Below, piece by piece: positions 54,576-64,000 of a stretch of 64,000 nt of DNA. Position 1 is the first letter of the stretch, and each line of letters starts with the position of its first letter. The stretch is from Arthrobacter sp. NIO-1057 (GTDB lineage Bacteria; Actinomycetota; Actinomycetes; Actinomycetales; Micrococcaceae). Where the stretch lies: positions 310,001 through 374,000 of the forward strand of contig NZ_FMAT01000003.1 of the NCBI RefSeq assembly GCF_900094805.1. The letters run 5' to 3'. The translations under genes and the position numbers were made by a program. The notes under the pieces are model-generated. The model was not told the origin of the DNA. It searched no databases and saw only the letters and a program-made list of their open reading frames with translations.

Positions 54576-55757
54576 TTAGTGGGTAGCGCCTGCGCGGCGC
54601 TTGTTGTAGATGTCGAAGGCCACTGCCAACAGCAGCACGATACCCTTGACGATCTGCTGGGTGGAAGCGCCCACGCCCATCAGCTGCATTCCATTGGAAA
54701 GTACCGCCATCACCAGGCCGCCGACAATGGCGCCGGTCACACGGCCCACGCCGCCGGTGGTCGACGCGCCGCCGATGAAGCAGGCCGCGATGGCATCCAG
54801 CTCGAACATGTTGCCGGCGCCGGGCTGGGCGCCATTGGAGCGCGAGGAGAAGACCACACCGGCGATGCCCGAGAGCAGGCCCATGTTGATGAAGATCCAC
54901 AGGTTGATCTTCTTCACGTTCACACCCGAGAGCTTGGCGGCCGAAAGGTTGCCGCCGATGGCGTACACGTGGCGACCAAAGACGGTCTTGGTGGTCAGCA
55001 CGTTGTAGCCCAGGATCAGCACGGCCAGGATGATCAGCACGATCGGCATGCCGCGGCTGGTGGCGATCTGCCAGAAGAACCAGAGGATGATGATGGCAAT
55101 GATCAGGTTCTTGCCCAGGAACATGGCCAGGGATTCAACGCTCTGCCCGTACTTCACGCGTCCCTGACGGTTACGCCACTGCGAGTACACCAGACCGACC
55201 ACCGCGATCACACCGATGACCAGGGTGAAGGTATCAAAACCGTACCCACCCAACAGACCGTTCAGGAACCCACCGGCGATCTGCCCGTACTCACCCGGGA
55301 ACGGGGAGAGGGAGACGTTGTTGAGCACTTCGTAGGTCAAACCGCGGAAGAGCAACATACCTGCCAGGGTCACGATGAACGCCGGGATCCCCACATAGGC
55401 GACCCAGAAGCCCTGCCACAAACCACACAGTGCACCCACCGCGATACCGGCGAGCATGCCGACCCACCAGGGCATATCGTTTTTGATGACCAGCACCGCG
55501 GACACCGCGCCGGTGAGCGCCACGAGGGAACCAACCGAGAGGTCAATGTGCCCGGCAACAATCACGATGATCATGCCCAGAGCCAGAATCAGCACGTAGG
55601 AGTACTGCAGGACGATATTGGTGATATTGGTGGGGCTCAAGAGCAGCCCGTTGGTCAGGATGCTGAAGAGTGCCACGATGAGCACAAAGGCAATGTAAAT
55701 GCCCGAGGTGCGCAAATTCTTGGTGAAGATATCCTTCAACTCGGTGGTGATCGTCAT
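54576..55757 (-). CDS. gguB: Sugar ABC transporter permease (GguB/XylH type)
   Basis: A 393-residue membrane protein of the ribose/multiple-sugar permease family with about ten helices. It shows the family motif [21 protein letters not shown] and [31 protein letters not shown]. It forms the membrane channel with the GguA-type ATPase and ChvE-type binding protein. Its start overlaps the ATPase gene by four bases. Confidence 0.93.
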   Translation of the reverse strand: MTITTELKDIFTKNLRTSGIYIAFVLIVALFSILTNGLLLSPTNITNIVLQYSYVLILALGMIIVIVAGHIDLSVGSLVALTGAVSAVLVIKNDMPWWVGMLAGIAVGALCGLWQGFWVAYVGIPAFIVTLAGMLLFRGLTYEVLNNVSLSPFPGEYGQIAGGFLNGLLGGYGFDTFTLVIGVIAVVGLVYSQWRNRQGRVKYGQSVESLAMFLGKNLIIAIIILWFFWQIATSRGMPIVLIILAVLILGYNVLTTKTVFGRHVYAIGGNLSAAKLSGVNVKKINLWIFINMGLLSGIAGVVFSSRSNGAQPGAGNMFELDAIAACFIGGASTTGGVGRVTGAIVGGLVMAVLSNGMQLMGVGASTQQIVKGIVLLLAVAFDIYNKRRAGATH

Positions 55758-57292
55758 CGGGTACTTTCCTTCTCGATGGTCATGAGTTCCATGAGGCGTT
55801 CCTGGGTGGCTTCGGCCACCGGCAGTTGGCCGGTCAGCCGGCCGTAGGCCAGGGTGTAGATGCGGTCGCAGATGCCTAGCAGTTCGGGCAGTTCGGAGGA
55901 GATCACCAGAACTGCCTTGCCGGCTGCGGCCAGCTCGTTAATGATGGTGTAAATTTCGTATTTCGCGCCGACGTCGATGCCGCGGGTGGGCTCGTCGAGG
56001 ATCAGCAGTTCCGGTGCGGTGTGCAACCACTTGCCCAGCACCACCTTCTGCTGGTTACCGCCGGAGAGGTTGCCGACCTTCGCCATCACGTTGGGGGTCT
56101 TGATGCGCATGGACTTGCGGTAGTGTTCGGCGATCTGGATTTCGCGGTTGGAGTTCACGAAGCCGTTGGAGGAGATTTTCCCCAGCCCGGCCGCGGTGGT
56201 GTTCACGCGAATATCTTCGATCAGGTTCAGCCCGAACTTCTTGCGGTCCTCCGAGACGTAGGCGATCCCGGCCTTGATGGCCTTGCCCACGGTGGAGGTA
56301 TCCACCTGCTTGCCGCCCATGAGCACGCTGCCGGTGATATTCCGGCCGTAGCTGTGCCCGAAGACGCTCATCGCCAGTTCGGTGCGCCCGGCGCCCATCA
56401 GACCTGCGATGCCCACGATTTCGCCAGCGCGCACGTTCAGCGAGGCGTTGTCCACCACGGTGCGTTCCTGCTGGACCGGGTGCTGGACGGACCAGTCGCG
56501 CACCTCAAAGACCACGTCCCCGATTTCTGGTTCGCGGTCCGGGTAGCGTGAGGAGAGTTCGCGTCCCACCATGCCGCGGATGATGCGGTTCTGGTTGGAG
56601 GTCGGATCGGCCATGTCCAAGGCTTCAATGGATTGGCCGTCACGGATGATGGTGGTGGTATTGGCGATATCTTCAATTTCGCCAAGCTTGTGCGAAATGA
56701 TAATTGAGGTGATGCCTTGGTCGCGTAGTCCGCGCAGCAGGTTGAGCAGGTGCTCGGAGTCATCGTCGTTCAGCGCAGCGGTCGGCTCATCGAGGATCAG
56801 CAGCTTAACGTTTTTGCTCAGGGCCTTGGCGATTTCCACCAGCTGTTGCTTACCCACACCCAGCTGACCGACCTGGGTCACCGGAAGTTCATCCAGACCC
56901 ACTCGGGCCAACAGCTGTGCAGCTCGGTGGTTGGTTTCGTTCCAGTCGATGAAACCACCCTTGGAGGTTTCATTGCCGAGGAAAATGTTCTCGGCCACCG
57001 AAAGGTAAGGCACCAGTGCCAGTTCCTGGTGGATGATGACGATGCCTTGGGCTTCGGAATCCTTGATATTCGAGGCTTGAAGTTCTTGGCCTTCGTAGAT
57101 GATCTTGCCCTCGTAGCTGCCGTGCGGGTAAACGCCCGAAAGCACCTTCATGAGGGTGGATTTGCCGGCGCCGTTTTCGCCGCAGATGGCGTGAATTTCG
57201 CCCTTGCGAACCGACAGGTTGACGCCGTCGAGCGCCTTGACCCCGGGGAAAGTCTTGGTGATTTCCTGCATTTGCAGGATGGTGCTGTCCAT
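55754..57292 (-). CDS. gguA: Sugar ABC transporter ATPase (two ABC domains, GguA/XylG type)
   Basis: A 512-residue duplicated ATPase. The N-terminal domain has Walker [12 protein letters not shown], signature [15 protein letters not shown] and Walker [12 protein letters not shown]. The second domain carries [14 protein letters not shown], signature [11 protein letters not shown] and [14 protein letters not shown]. This double-domain form is typical for ribose, galactose, xylose and arabinose importers. Start set at ATG 57292, preceded by AAGGA. Confidence 0.94.
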   Translation of the reverse strand: MDSTILQMQEITKTFPGVKALDGVNLSVRKGEIHAICGENGAGKSTLMKVLSGVYPHGSYEGKIIYEGQELQASNIKDSEAQGIVIIHQELALVPYLSVAENIFLGNETSKGGFIDWNETNHRAAQLLARVGLDELPVTQVGQLGVGKQQLVEIAKALSKNVKLLILDEPTAALNDDDSEHLLNLLRGLRDQGITSIIISHKLGEIEDIANTTTIIRDGQSIEALDMADPTSNQNRIIRGMVGRELSSRYPDREPEIGDVVFEVRDWSVQHPVQQERTVVDNASLNVRAGEIVGIAGLMGAGRTELAMSVFGHSYGRNITGSVLMGGKQVDTSTVGKAIKAGIAYVSEDRKKFGLNLIEDIRVNTTAAGLGKISSNGFVNSNREIQIAEHYRKSMRIKTPNVMAKVGNLSGGNQQKVVLGKWLHTAPELLILDEPTRGIDVGAKYEIYTIINELAAAGKAVLVISSELPELLGICDRIYTLAYGRLTGQLPVAEATQERLMELMTIEKESTR

Positions 57293-57382
57293 AGTGCGCA
57301 CGTCCTTGCTGTGTGCTGTGAGCACCCTACCCGTTGCTGGCCGCAACACCTTGATGTTGCGGCCAGCGCGGAGTGCGGGAAA

Positions 57383-58552
57383 CTACTTGCTCTGACCGGC
57401 CTTTACTTCTTCTGCCGTGTAGTACTCGGAATCAACGAGCAGGGACTTGATGTTGTCCTTGATCACGATGTCCGAATCCAGCAGGAAGGATGGGACAACC
57501 TTCTTGCCGTTGTCGTAGGTTTCGGTGTCATTGGCTTCTGGTTCGCCGCCACCGGCGTAGGCCTTGACCGCGTCGACTGCCTGGGTGGCCAGCTTGCGGG
57601 TGTCCTTGAAGATGGTGGAGTACTGAACTCCATCATCAATCAGCTTTACCGATGCGATTTCAGCGTCCTGACCGGTGACGACTGGTAGGCCAGCCTTCAT
57701 GGTCTTGCCGTAGCCAGCGTTGGACAGTGCGGTGATCACACCGCGGGAGATACCATCAAATGGTGAGAGGATGCCGTCGATCTTGGTCTTGCCACCGGCG
57801 TAGTGAGCGGTGATCAAGTCCTCCATGCGCGACTGGGCTTCTTCCTGGCTCCAGCGCAGGGTTGCTGCCTGCTGGATGTCGGTCTGGCCGGACTTCACGA
57901 CAATGGTCTTGTCATCGAGGAATGGCTGGAGCGTGTCCATGGCGCCCTTCCAGAAGAAGTGTGCGTTGTTGTCATCGATGGAACCGGCGAAGAGCTCAAC
58001 GTTCAGCGGGCCCTTCTTATCGGTCTTTTTGCCATCGGCATCCAACAGTCCAAGACCGGTCAGCAGCGAGGTAGCCTGCTGTACACCGACGTTGTAGTTG
58101 TCGAAGGTGACGTAGAAGTCAACGTTTTCGGTGCCATTGATCAAACGGTCATAAGAGATGATCGGAATGTTGGCGTCGGCTGCTGCCTGCAGCTGGGTGG
58201 ATAGTGCGGTGCCATCAATCGAGGCGACTACCAAGATGTCATCACCCTTGGTGATCATCTGGTCAATCTGCTGCTGCTGGGTAGGGATGTCATCGTTCGC
58301 GAACTGCAGGTCGACGCTGTAGCCAGCTTCTTCGAGCTGCTTCTTGACGGCCGCGCCGTCAGCAATCCAGCGTTCTGAAGTTTCTGTAGGCATTGCTACG
58401 CCTACCTGGATGTCCTCCGGTGCCTTTGATTCGCCGTCTCCGGCGCCTGCGCCGCCACCTGCACCACTGCCGCCACAGGCTGCCAGTGCGGTAACCAATG
58501 CGAGGGAACCAACGGTCGCTGCAGCCTTGCGGGTCCAGTTATTCCATGCCAT
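57383..58552 (-). CDS. chvE: Multiple-sugar-binding lipoprotein (ChvE type)
   Basis: A 389-residue secreted binding protein. The N-terminal signal ends in a lipobox with Cys26 (VTALAACGG), so it is lipid-anchored outside the membrane. The mature part is a periplasmic-binding fold: VGVAMPTETSERWIADG, FANDDIPTQQQQIDQMI, IPIISYDRLI and VVTGQDAEIASV. ChvE relatives bind galactose, arabinose, xylose and glucose. AAGGAGG precedes ATG 58552. A 20-base LacI-type operator lies 50 bases upstream. Confidence 0.94.
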   Translation of the reverse strand: MAWNNWTRKAAATVGSLALVTALAACGGSGAGGGAGAGDGESKAPEDIQVGVAMPTETSERWIADGAAVKKQLEEAGYSVDLQFANDDIPTQQQQIDQMITKGDDILVVASIDGTALSTQLQAAADANIPIISYDRLINGTENVDFYVTFDNYNVGVQQATSLLTGLGLLDADGKKTDKKGPLNVELFAGSIDDNNAHFFWKGAMDTLQPFLDDKTIVVKSGQTDIQQAATLRWSQEEAQSRMEDLITAHYAGGKTKIDGILSPFDGISRGVITALSNAGYGKTMKAGLPVVTGQDAEIASVKLIDDGVQYSTIFKDTRKLATQAVDAVKAYAGGGEPEANDTETYDNGKKVVPSFLLDSDIVIKDNIKSLLVDSEYYTAEEVKAGQSK

Positions 58553-58603
58553 CTTTTCCTCCTTGAAAATGTGCCACTCTGTGCGAGTGAGACTGGGCTC
58601 ACA

Positions 58604-58623
58604 CCATGTTAGCGCTAACATGG
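58604..58623. promoter_or_regulatory. LacI-type operator, CCATGTTAGCGCTAACATGG
   Basis: A perfect 20-base palindrome before the sugar-binding-protein gene. The inner TGTTAGCGCTAACA is identical to the site before araB at 62719, so both promoters should be bound by the same LacI-type protein. Confidence 0.85.
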
Positions 58624-58736
58624 CAGATTAGGCCACCCCTAATTGCAGATAAATTAAGATTCCTTACTCATTGCGCTGGCGGAGCCCAAAATTTGCGCTC
58701 CGCCGGCCCAAAATACCGCGGAAATGCGGTGTAGAA

Positions 58737-60248
58737 CTAGAAACCCTGAGCGAGTCGGTAGTAGCTCTGGTTGACGCGAATTTGCTGTGCAAAGTTCCTT
58801 CGCGTGGTTTCTTCATCAATGACCAGCAGTTCTGTACCGGCAATTTCAGCAAAAATTTCGAAGGCTTCGATACCGGCGGCGGTAGACATCACCGTGTGGT
58901 GCGCTCCCCCGGCAGCCAGCCACGATTCTGCAGAGATATTGAAGTTTGGTCGCGGGCTCCACACTGCGCGAGCCACAGGCAGGTGTGGCAGATCCGCCGG
59001 CGGGGTCACCACGTCAACCACATTGGCGGTCAGGCGGAAGCGTTCACGCATATCGGCCATGGAAACCACTACGGCGCCTTGAGTCGCGTCGGCATTAAAG
59101 ACCATGCGTACCGGGTCTTCACGGTCGCCAATGCCCAGTGGGTGGATTTCCACGCGTGGCTTGGTGGTGGTCAACGAAGGGCAGACCTCTAGCATGTGGG
59201 CCCCGAGGATCAGTTCCCTACCCTCGCTCAGGTCGTAGGTGTAGTCCTCCATCAACGAGGCGCCACCGGGCAGGCCCTGGCCCATCACCTTCGCCGCGCG
59301 CACCAGCACGGCGGTCTTCCAGTCACCTTCGGCACCAAAGCCATAGCCCTTGCCCATCAGACGCTGCACGGCCAGGCCAGGCAACTGCTTCAGCCCGCCC
59401 AGATCCTCAAAGTTGGTCGTGAAGGCCATGGCATTGGCTTCACTGAGGAAAGCTTCCAAGGCGATTTCCTGCCGGGCCGCGTAGCGAAGCGACTCGTGGC
59501 GATCCCCGCCGGCACGCAGCTCCTCGACCACGTCGTAGTCGCGTTCGTACTCGGCGACGAGTGCGTCGATGTCGGTCTCGGCCACAGCTTCAACGGCGTC
59601 GACCAGGTCATTAACCGCCCAGGTATTCACCGAAACACCAAAGCGGATCTCAGCTTCGGTCTTATCCCCCTCAGTGACGGCAACGTTGCGCATATTGTCA
59701 CCAAAGCGCACCAGGTTCAGGTTCTGCACGGCGTTGTAGCCGGCAGCGCCACGGACCCAGGTTCCCACGCGACGGGCCACCACCGGGTTGGACACGTGGC
59801 CCACCACGGTGGTTCGAGCTGTCCCCAAACGGGTGGCGAGGTACGCGTATTCGCGGTCACCGTGCGCGGCCTGATTCAGGTTCATGAAGTCGAAATCGAT
59901 GGTGTCCCAGGGAAGCTCGACATTGGCCTGGGTGTGCAGGTGTAACAGGGGCTTCTGTAGGGCCTTGAGACCATTGATCCACATCTTGGCTGGGCTGAAA
60001 GTGTGCATCCAGGTGATGACGCCGAGCACCTTGTCATCCGAGTTTGCTTCCAGCATCGCCTTGCGGATGGATTCAGAATCTTTGAGAACTGGCTTCCAGA
60101 TAATCTTGGCTGGAACCTCGGGCGACGCGTCGAGTGTTTGGGCCACCTCGGTGGACTGCTGCGCCACCTGGCGCAGGGTTTCCTCGCCGTACAGGTCCTG
60201 GCTTCCAGTGAAGAACCAGATTTCTTTGTCGTTATATGCCTTAGCCAT
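58737..60248 (-). CDS. araA: L-arabinose isomerase
   Basis: A 503-residue protein of standard AraA length. It opens [20 protein letters not shown] and holds [12 protein letters not shown], the metal-binding Glu and His in [28 protein letters not shown] and HHTVMSTA. It interconverts L-arabinose and L-ribulose with Mn2+. AAGGAC precedes ATG 60248. It follows araD after seven bases and is last in the ara operon. Confidence 0.96.
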   Translation of the reverse strand: MAKAYNDKEIWFFTGSQDLYGEETLRQVAQQSTEVAQTLDASPEVPAKIIWKPVLKDSESIRKAMLEANSDDKVLGVITWMHTFSPAKMWINGLKALQKPLLHLHTQANVELPWDTIDFDFMNLNQAAHGDREYAYLATRLGTARTTVVGHVSNPVVARRVGTWVRGAAGYNAVQNLNLVRFGDNMRNVAVTEGDKTEAEIRFGVSVNTWAVNDLVDAVEAVAETDIDALVAEYERDYDVVEELRAGGDRHESLRYAARQEIALEAFLSEANAMAFTTNFEDLGGLKQLPGLAVQRLMGKGYGFGAEGDWKTAVLVRAAKVMGQGLPGGASLMEDYTYDLSEGRELILGAHMLEVCPSLTTTKPRVEIHPLGIGDREDPVRMVFNADATQGAVVVSMADMRERFRLTANVVDVVTPPADLPHLPVARAVWSPRPNFNISAESWLAAGGAHHTVMSTAAGIEAFEIFAEIAGTELLVIDEETTRRNFAQQIRVNQSYYRLAQGF

Positions 60249-60255
60249 GATGTCC

Positions 60256-60972
60256 TTACTGTCCGTATACGTTCTGGTAGCGCTCGTAGAGCGAGTCAAT
60301 TTTTGCGGGGTCAATCGGCTGTGGATCCCCCAGTTGCTGTGCAATATGCACGGTGCGGGCCACTTCCTCACACATCACGGCAGCTTTGACGGCCGCTCGC
60401 GCGTCCTTGCCAATGGTGAAAGGACCGTGATTAGCCATGAGCACGGCGGGGCTGCGCGATTCGCTTAATGTCGAGACAATGCCGCGGCCAATGGAGTCAT
60501 CACCGATGATGGCAAAAGGACCAATGGGGATGGGACCACCAAATTCATCGGCCATCATGGTCAGCACGCAAGGAATGTCTTCTCCACGAGCAGCCCAGGC
60601 GGTGGCGTAGGTGGAATGCGTGTGCACCACACCGCCAACTTCAGGCATGTGCTCGTAGGTGTAGGCGTGAGCGGCAGTATCCGAGGAGGGTGAATGCTCG
60701 CCTTCCAGCAGTTGACCGTCCAGGGTGCACACCACCATGGATTCAGGAGTCAGATCATCATAAGAAACTCCCGAAGGCTTAATCACAAAAAGATCTTCGC
60801 TACCGTCGACAATTTCGGGGTGACGCACCCGCTGGGAAACGTTGCCCGCCGTCCAGACCACCAGTTCATAACGGGGAAGCTCCGCATGCAGGTCAGCAAC
60901 GACCTGGCGGACCCGCTGAACTTCTTCACGCATGGAGAGCGGATAGCTCTGCAAGGTTCGTTGTTGATTCAT
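60256..60972 (-). CDS. araD: L-ribulose-5-phosphate 4-epimerase
   Basis: A 238-residue class II aldolase-fold epimerase. It has [28 protein letters not shown], the zinc histidines in [13 protein letters not shown] and the late His in [10 protein letters not shown]. It converts L-ribulose 5-phosphate to D-xylulose 5-phosphate. Start at ATG 60972, as the frame upstream has no family resemblance. It lies between araB (34-base gap) and araA. Confidence 0.95.
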   Translation of the reverse strand: MNQQRTLQSYPLSMREEVQRVRQVVADLHAELPRYELVVWTAGNVSQRVRHPEIVDGSEDLFVIKPSGVSYDDLTPESMVVCTLDGQLLEGEHSPSSDTAAHAYTYEHMPEVGGVVHTHSTYATAWAARGEDIPCVLTMMADEFGGPIPIGPFAIIGDDSIGRGIVSTLSESRSPAVLMANHGPFTIGKDARAAVKAAVMCEEVARTVHIAQQLGDPQPIDPAKIDSLYERYQNVYGQ

Positions 60973-61006
60973 GGGTTTCTCTTTTCGTCCAAAACTTTTC
61001 TTGTGC

Positions 61007-62620
61007 CTAGATGGCAGTGATGGCAATGCGCTGAATGGCCAAACCGGCCTCGTACTTTTGCAGGTAGGCCTCAAATCCCGCACGGTCTTCTTCCACCGGG
61101 TCAGCATGATGTAACTGGGCTTGGGCAAAGACCTCAGAATTCAAGAATTCGGGCAAAGAATCTTGTAATCCATCAAGGACCCGACGTCGGTACGCGGCGA
61201 GCACGGCGATACCCCATGCGCCGCCGTGGCCGGCACTTTCGCCCACAAGAACCGGAGTGTTGATCGCGGCAGCCAGCAGTCGCTGGGCCGCACCAGCGGT
61301 ACGGAAGATGCCTCCGTGGGCGAACATCCGTGTGACCTCCACTCCCTCTTGGGCCAGTACCCGCAACCCCAGACTCAGGGTGGCAAACATGGCGTAGACC
61401 TGCGCGCGCATGAGGTTGGGCAGGTTCAAGGTGGAATCGGGAGTGCGCAGTATTGCCGGACGTCCTTCAGCCAAATCAACGACTGGTTCACCGGAAAGAT
61501 TGTTGTAGGCCAGTAGTCCTGCCCCATCTGTCGCACCTTCCAGAGCAGCCCGAAGCAAGGTCTCAAAGATGGTGTTTTCATCGGCTTCACTGCCCAATGC
61601 TTGGGCGAACTGACCGAAGACCTGCGCCCAGACCGCAAATTCGCTGGCACCGTTATTGCAGTGAACCATCGCTACCGGATGTCCGTCAGGGGTGGTGACC
61701 ACGTCAATTTCGTGGTGCACTTCTTGCAGCGGCTGATCAAGAACGACCATGGCAAAGATTGACGTTCCCGCGGAAATGTTGCCAGTGCGCTGAGCTACCG
61801 AATTGGTGGCCACCATGCCGGTGCCGGCATCTCCTTCCGGGGGGCACAAGGGGCTACCGGCATTCAGCTGACCACTGGGATCAAGCAGTAATGCTCCAGC
61901 CTCACTGAGCGTTCCTGCATCAGCACCTGCCGGCACCGAGGCTGGCAACAACTTGGCCAATTTGGTAGTGGAACCATGTTTCGCGGCCAGCGCATCAAAG
62001 GCGGAGAGCATCTGCGCGTCGTAACTGCCAGTGGCCGGGTCGATGGGGAACATCCCCGCGGCATCACCCACACCGAGCACAAATTCTCCGGTGAGTAGTT
62101 CATGGACAAATCCGGCCAGTGTGTTCAGGCGAGCAACCTGTGACACGTGCTCCTCACGATTCAGCAGAGCTTGGAAGTAGTGGGCTACGGACCAGCGTTG
62201 TGGAATGTTGAAGTTCAACTCTTCGCTGAGCTGGGCTGCAGCGTCGGCGGTCGAGGTATTGCGCCAGGTTCGGAAGGGAACCAGCAGCTGGCCCTCGGCG
62301 TCGAAGGCCAAGTAGCCGTGCATCATCGCGGAAATACCAATCGCCCCGAAGTTCGTTGGGCGCACCCCGTGACGTTCCTGGGCATCGGCCAATACCTGAG
62401 TCATGCAGTCCTGCATGCCACTGATGATCGCTTCGCGGGAGTAGGTCCAGTTCTTGTCCTGGTATTGGTTCTCCCAGGCGTGGCTTCCGCTGGCCAGTTG
62501 CTGGTGGTCAGGTCCGATCAGGCTGGCTTTGATATTTGTTGAGCCGAACTCAATACCCAGCACTGCCTGACCGTTGTCAATGATCCCGTGGACGGTAGAC
62601 CCGTTGAGCTGTGTTGCCAT
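61007..62620 (-). CDS. araB: L-ribulokinase, FGGY family
   Basis: A 537-residue FGGY kinase. The N-terminal phosphate motif is VLGIEFGSTNIKASLIG. Later blocks are IGISAMMHGYLAF, GDAGTGMVATNSV, AGTSIFAMVVL and the C-terminal MFAHGGIFRTAGAAQRLLAA. By context in a complete ara operon it phosphorylates L-ribulose at C5; the sequence resembles the AraB/XylB border group, so context decides. First gene of the operon, about 100 bases from the LacI-type operator. Confidence 0.9.
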   Translation of the reverse strand: MATQLNGSTVHGIIDNGQAVLGIEFGSTNIKASLIGPDHQQLASGSHAWENQYQDKNWTYSREAIISGMQDCMTQVLADAQERHGVRPTNFGAIGISAMMHGYLAFDAEGQLLVPFRTWRNTSTADAAAQLSEELNFNIPQRWSVAHYFQALLNREEHVSQVARLNTLAGFVHELLTGEFVLGVGDAAGMFPIDPATGSYDAQMLSAFDALAAKHGSTTKLAKLLPASVPAGADAGTLSEAGALLLDPSGQLNAGSPLCPPEGDAGTGMVATNSVAQRTGNISAGTSIFAMVVLDQPLQEVHHEIDVVTTPDGHPVAMVHCNNGASEFAVWAQVFGQFAQALGSEADENTIFETLLRAALEGATDGAGLLAYNNLSGEPVVDLAEGRPAILRTPDSTLNLPNLMRAQVYAMFATLSLGLRVLAQEGVEVTRMFAHGGIFRTAGAAQRLLAAAINTPVLVGESAGHGGAWGIAVLAAYRRRVLDGLQDSLPEFLNSEVFAQAQLHHADPVEEDRAGFEAYLQKYEAGLAIQRIAITAI

Positions 62621-62718
62621 GAATTCTCCGTTCGCACAGCTCAATGAGCAGCGCCATCGCCATCGTTACCTGCTTGCGTGCTTGGGAAAACACGCGAAGC
62701 AGAACAAAACCTCGATGC

Positions 62719-62736
62719 AATGTTAGCGCTAACATT
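62719..62736. promoter_or_regulatory. LacI-type operator, AATGTTAGCGCTAACATT
   Basis: A perfect 18-base palindrome with central CG, lying between the regulator gene and araB. The core matches the site at 58604 exactly. It is the likely AraR site that controls the ara operon. Confidence 0.88.
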
Positions 62737-62784
62737 TTGTGATGCGCAACACCGAAAGTTGAATTGCTGAGACGTTGGGCCCGC

Positions 62785-63846
62785 TTAGCTAGACTTCGGC
62801 GGGGCCGTGCTAGCTCGAATCACGAGGGTTGGCACAATCACCTTCGGGGTCTTATCTGCGGTGGCACCGTCCAACAATTCGGTCAGCGCAGCATGGCCAA
62901 CATCGCGGAATGGCTGGCGCACTGTCGTCAAAGAGGGGATGAGGAAGTTCGAAATTTGCAGATCATCAAAGCCAATCACCGATACATCGGTAGGAACTTC
63001 CAGATCCGCTTCCCAGAAGGCGCGCAAAACGCCGGTGGCAAGGTAGTCATTGGCAGCGAACACTGCACTAACTTCACCGGCACGCACCGAGTCAACTAGG
63101 CGCTTACCTGCTTCATAACCGCTCTGCGCTTGCCAGGATTCAGCCGGCACTTCGATAATCGGCGCTTTGGCTTCCAACATTTTTTCCTGCCAACCGATCT
63201 GGCGTTCGGTGGCATCAAACCAGCCGGTCGGCCCGGAGACATGCGCGATTTTGCGGTGTCCCAACGACAGCAAGTGTCCGGTGGCCTGACGGGCTCCCTC
63301 GCGCTGGTCAACATAGACGTAGTGGGCCGGATCCGCGTCGGGCACATTGGTTCGGGCCGCAACTACCACCACCGGAATCGTGAGTCCGGCATCATCAAGC
63401 GCCTCGATCACTTTTTCGAATGGCGCAACCATAACCACCCCCTCAACACCTTGATCCACCAGGTGATTTAAGGCTTCGCTGGCACTGTAGGCATCGTAGC
63501 GGTCCAGGGCGGTCACCGTGACGAAATAGCCTTGTGCACGGGCGGCCGCTTCAATGGCTAACACGGTGGATTGTGGCCCGAAGAATTCACTTCCGATGGT
63601 CAGAATTCCGATAGTGCTGGAGTGTGAAGTCGCTAGTGCACGGGCTGCTCGGTTGCGTCGATATCCGAGCTTGCGGATTGCATCCAGCACCTGGTCTCTA
63701 GTGCCCGCTCTGACATTTGGATGGTCGTTGAGCACGCGGGAGACCGTCTGATGGGACACTCCGGCCATAGCCGCTACGTCCGCCATCGACGGTGGTCTGT
63801 TTCCTGGACGCCCTTGTTCGGGCTGAGCAATGTTCACAACGGTCAT
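62785..63846 (-). CDS. LacI family arabinose regulator (AraR-like)
   Basis: A 353-residue LacI-type repressor. The helix-turn-helix reads SMADVAAMAGVSHQTVSRVLNDHPNV near residue 20. The sensor domain follows with SSTIGILTIGSEFFGPQ, HVSGPTGWFDATERQIGW, AVFAANDYLATGVL, VIGFDDLQISN and TTVRQPFRDVGHAAL. LacI-type AraR is known in corynebacteria. It is just upstream of araB on the same strand, and two identical operators in the block are its natural targets. Effector (arabinose) is inferred. Confidence 0.92.
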   Translation of the reverse strand: MTVVNIAQPEQGRPGNRPPSMADVAAMAGVSHQTVSRVLNDHPNVRAGTRDQVLDAIRKLGYRRNRAARALATSHSSTIGILTIGSEFFGPQSTVLAIEAAARAQGYFVTVTALDRYDAYSASEALNHLVDQGVEGVVMVAPFEKVIEALDDAGLTIPVVVVAARTNVPDADPAHYVYVDQREGARQATGHLLSLGHRKIAHVSGPTGWFDATERQIGWQEKMLEAKAPIIEVPAESWQAQSGYEAGKRLVDSVRAGEVSAVFAANDYLATGVLRAFWEADLEVPTDVSVIGFDDLQISNFLIPSLTTVRQPFRDVGHAALTELLDGATADKTPKVIVPTLVIRASTAPPKSS

Positions 63847-64000
63847 TATTGCAAAGACGCGCGTTCTAACTACTGTTACCTCGGGTACAACAAAGCTAAA
63901 ACAGCCGTTACCAAATAATATTCTGATTTGTGCATATGTTCATTCTGGAAGAAAAATCCGCAGGATTACAGGGACTTTCCTTGACTTACTCGAAGGTGAA
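63847..64000. other. Window end, upstream region of the LacI gene
   Basis: 154 bases with no gene seen. It should hold the promoter of the LacI gene. I found no full copy of the TGTTAGCGCTAACA site here. Confidence 0.4.

Noticed and set aside
54498-55847. 449-codon open frame on the plus strand rich in His, Gln and Asp
   Set aside because: Antisense to the sugar permease. The odd composition is what the opposite strand of a membrane-protein gene gives.
56750-57688. 312-codon open frame on the plus strand
   Set aside because: Spans the antisense of two clear genes and the gap between them; no family resemblance or ribosome site.

Overview
The window reads as the chromosome of a moderately high-GC actinobacterium of the Micrococcaceae, closest in feel to Arthrobacter or Glutamicibacter. 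This is inferred from gene content, not from a marker gene. Supporting content is a DUF222/HNH (13E12-type) gene, a mycothiol-dependent isomerase-fold protein, an LCP cell-wall ligase, LacI-controlled rhamnose and arabinose operons and a fused rhamnulose-phosphate aldolase/dehydrogenase. I saw no rRNA, tRNA, CRISPR array, prophage or complete insertion sequence. About 62 protein genes are supported, plus one decayed toxin gene.

Layout. 1-4873: end of a SulP transporter, a GNAT enzyme, then a c-di-GMP and polysaccharide group (membrane GGDEF protein, divergent EAL protein, processive family-2 glycosyltransferase with a coupled small membrane protein). 5074-12875: acyl-CoA synthetase, two DUF1801 proteins, a DUF222/HNH gene, an MFS transporter preceded by three related palindromes, and a hypothetical protein. 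13022-17240: etfB-etfA tightly coupled to an unusual b-type cytochrome-like membrane protein with a repeat-bearing Pro/Ala-rich N-terminus, then a methyltransferase. 17305-25012: a complete L-rhamnose operon (mutarotase, isomerase, transporter, kinase, aldolase-dehydrogenase fusion) facing its LacI regulator across two operator-like palindromes. 25112-31676: a small acidic protein, a LysR regulator, an LCP protein, a pRiA4b ORF-3 protein sharing an N-terminal region with the 11.8-12.9 kb hypothetical, an MDMPI protein and a COG0523 GTPase. 31840-32684: a small membrane protein and a YefM antitoxin beside a broken YoeB toxin. 32989-39850: ureidoglycine aminohydrolase, a DUF6986 aldolase-like protein and malate synthase facing an IclR regulator, then an MFS transporter and a GntR regulator. 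39941-50616: ABC exporter with TetR, aldo/keto reductase with nitrilase-family hydrolase, EamA with XRE-cupin regulator, Gfo/Idh/MocA oxidoreductase, alpha/beta hydrolase, a condensation-like/GNAT fusion and a RelBE pair. 51143-63846: one long minus-strand sugar block made of galK, galT, galM, a multiple-sugar ABC transporter (permease, ATPase, binding protein), araA, araD, araB and a LacI regulator.

How it works together. The dominant theme is uptake and breakdown of plant and wall sugars. Rhamnose goes to dihydroxyacetone phosphate and lactate. Arabinose goes to xylulose 5-phosphate, and galactose goes through the Leloir pathway. The same palindrome (TGTTAGCGCTAACA) lies before araB and before the binding-protein gene, which ties the ABC transporter, and possibly the downstream gal genes, to the arabinose regulator. 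The AllE-malate synthase group fits glyoxylate recovery from purine ureides. The most unusual unit is the ETF/cytochrome-b-like operon, which may be an alternative route from ETF to the quinone pool.
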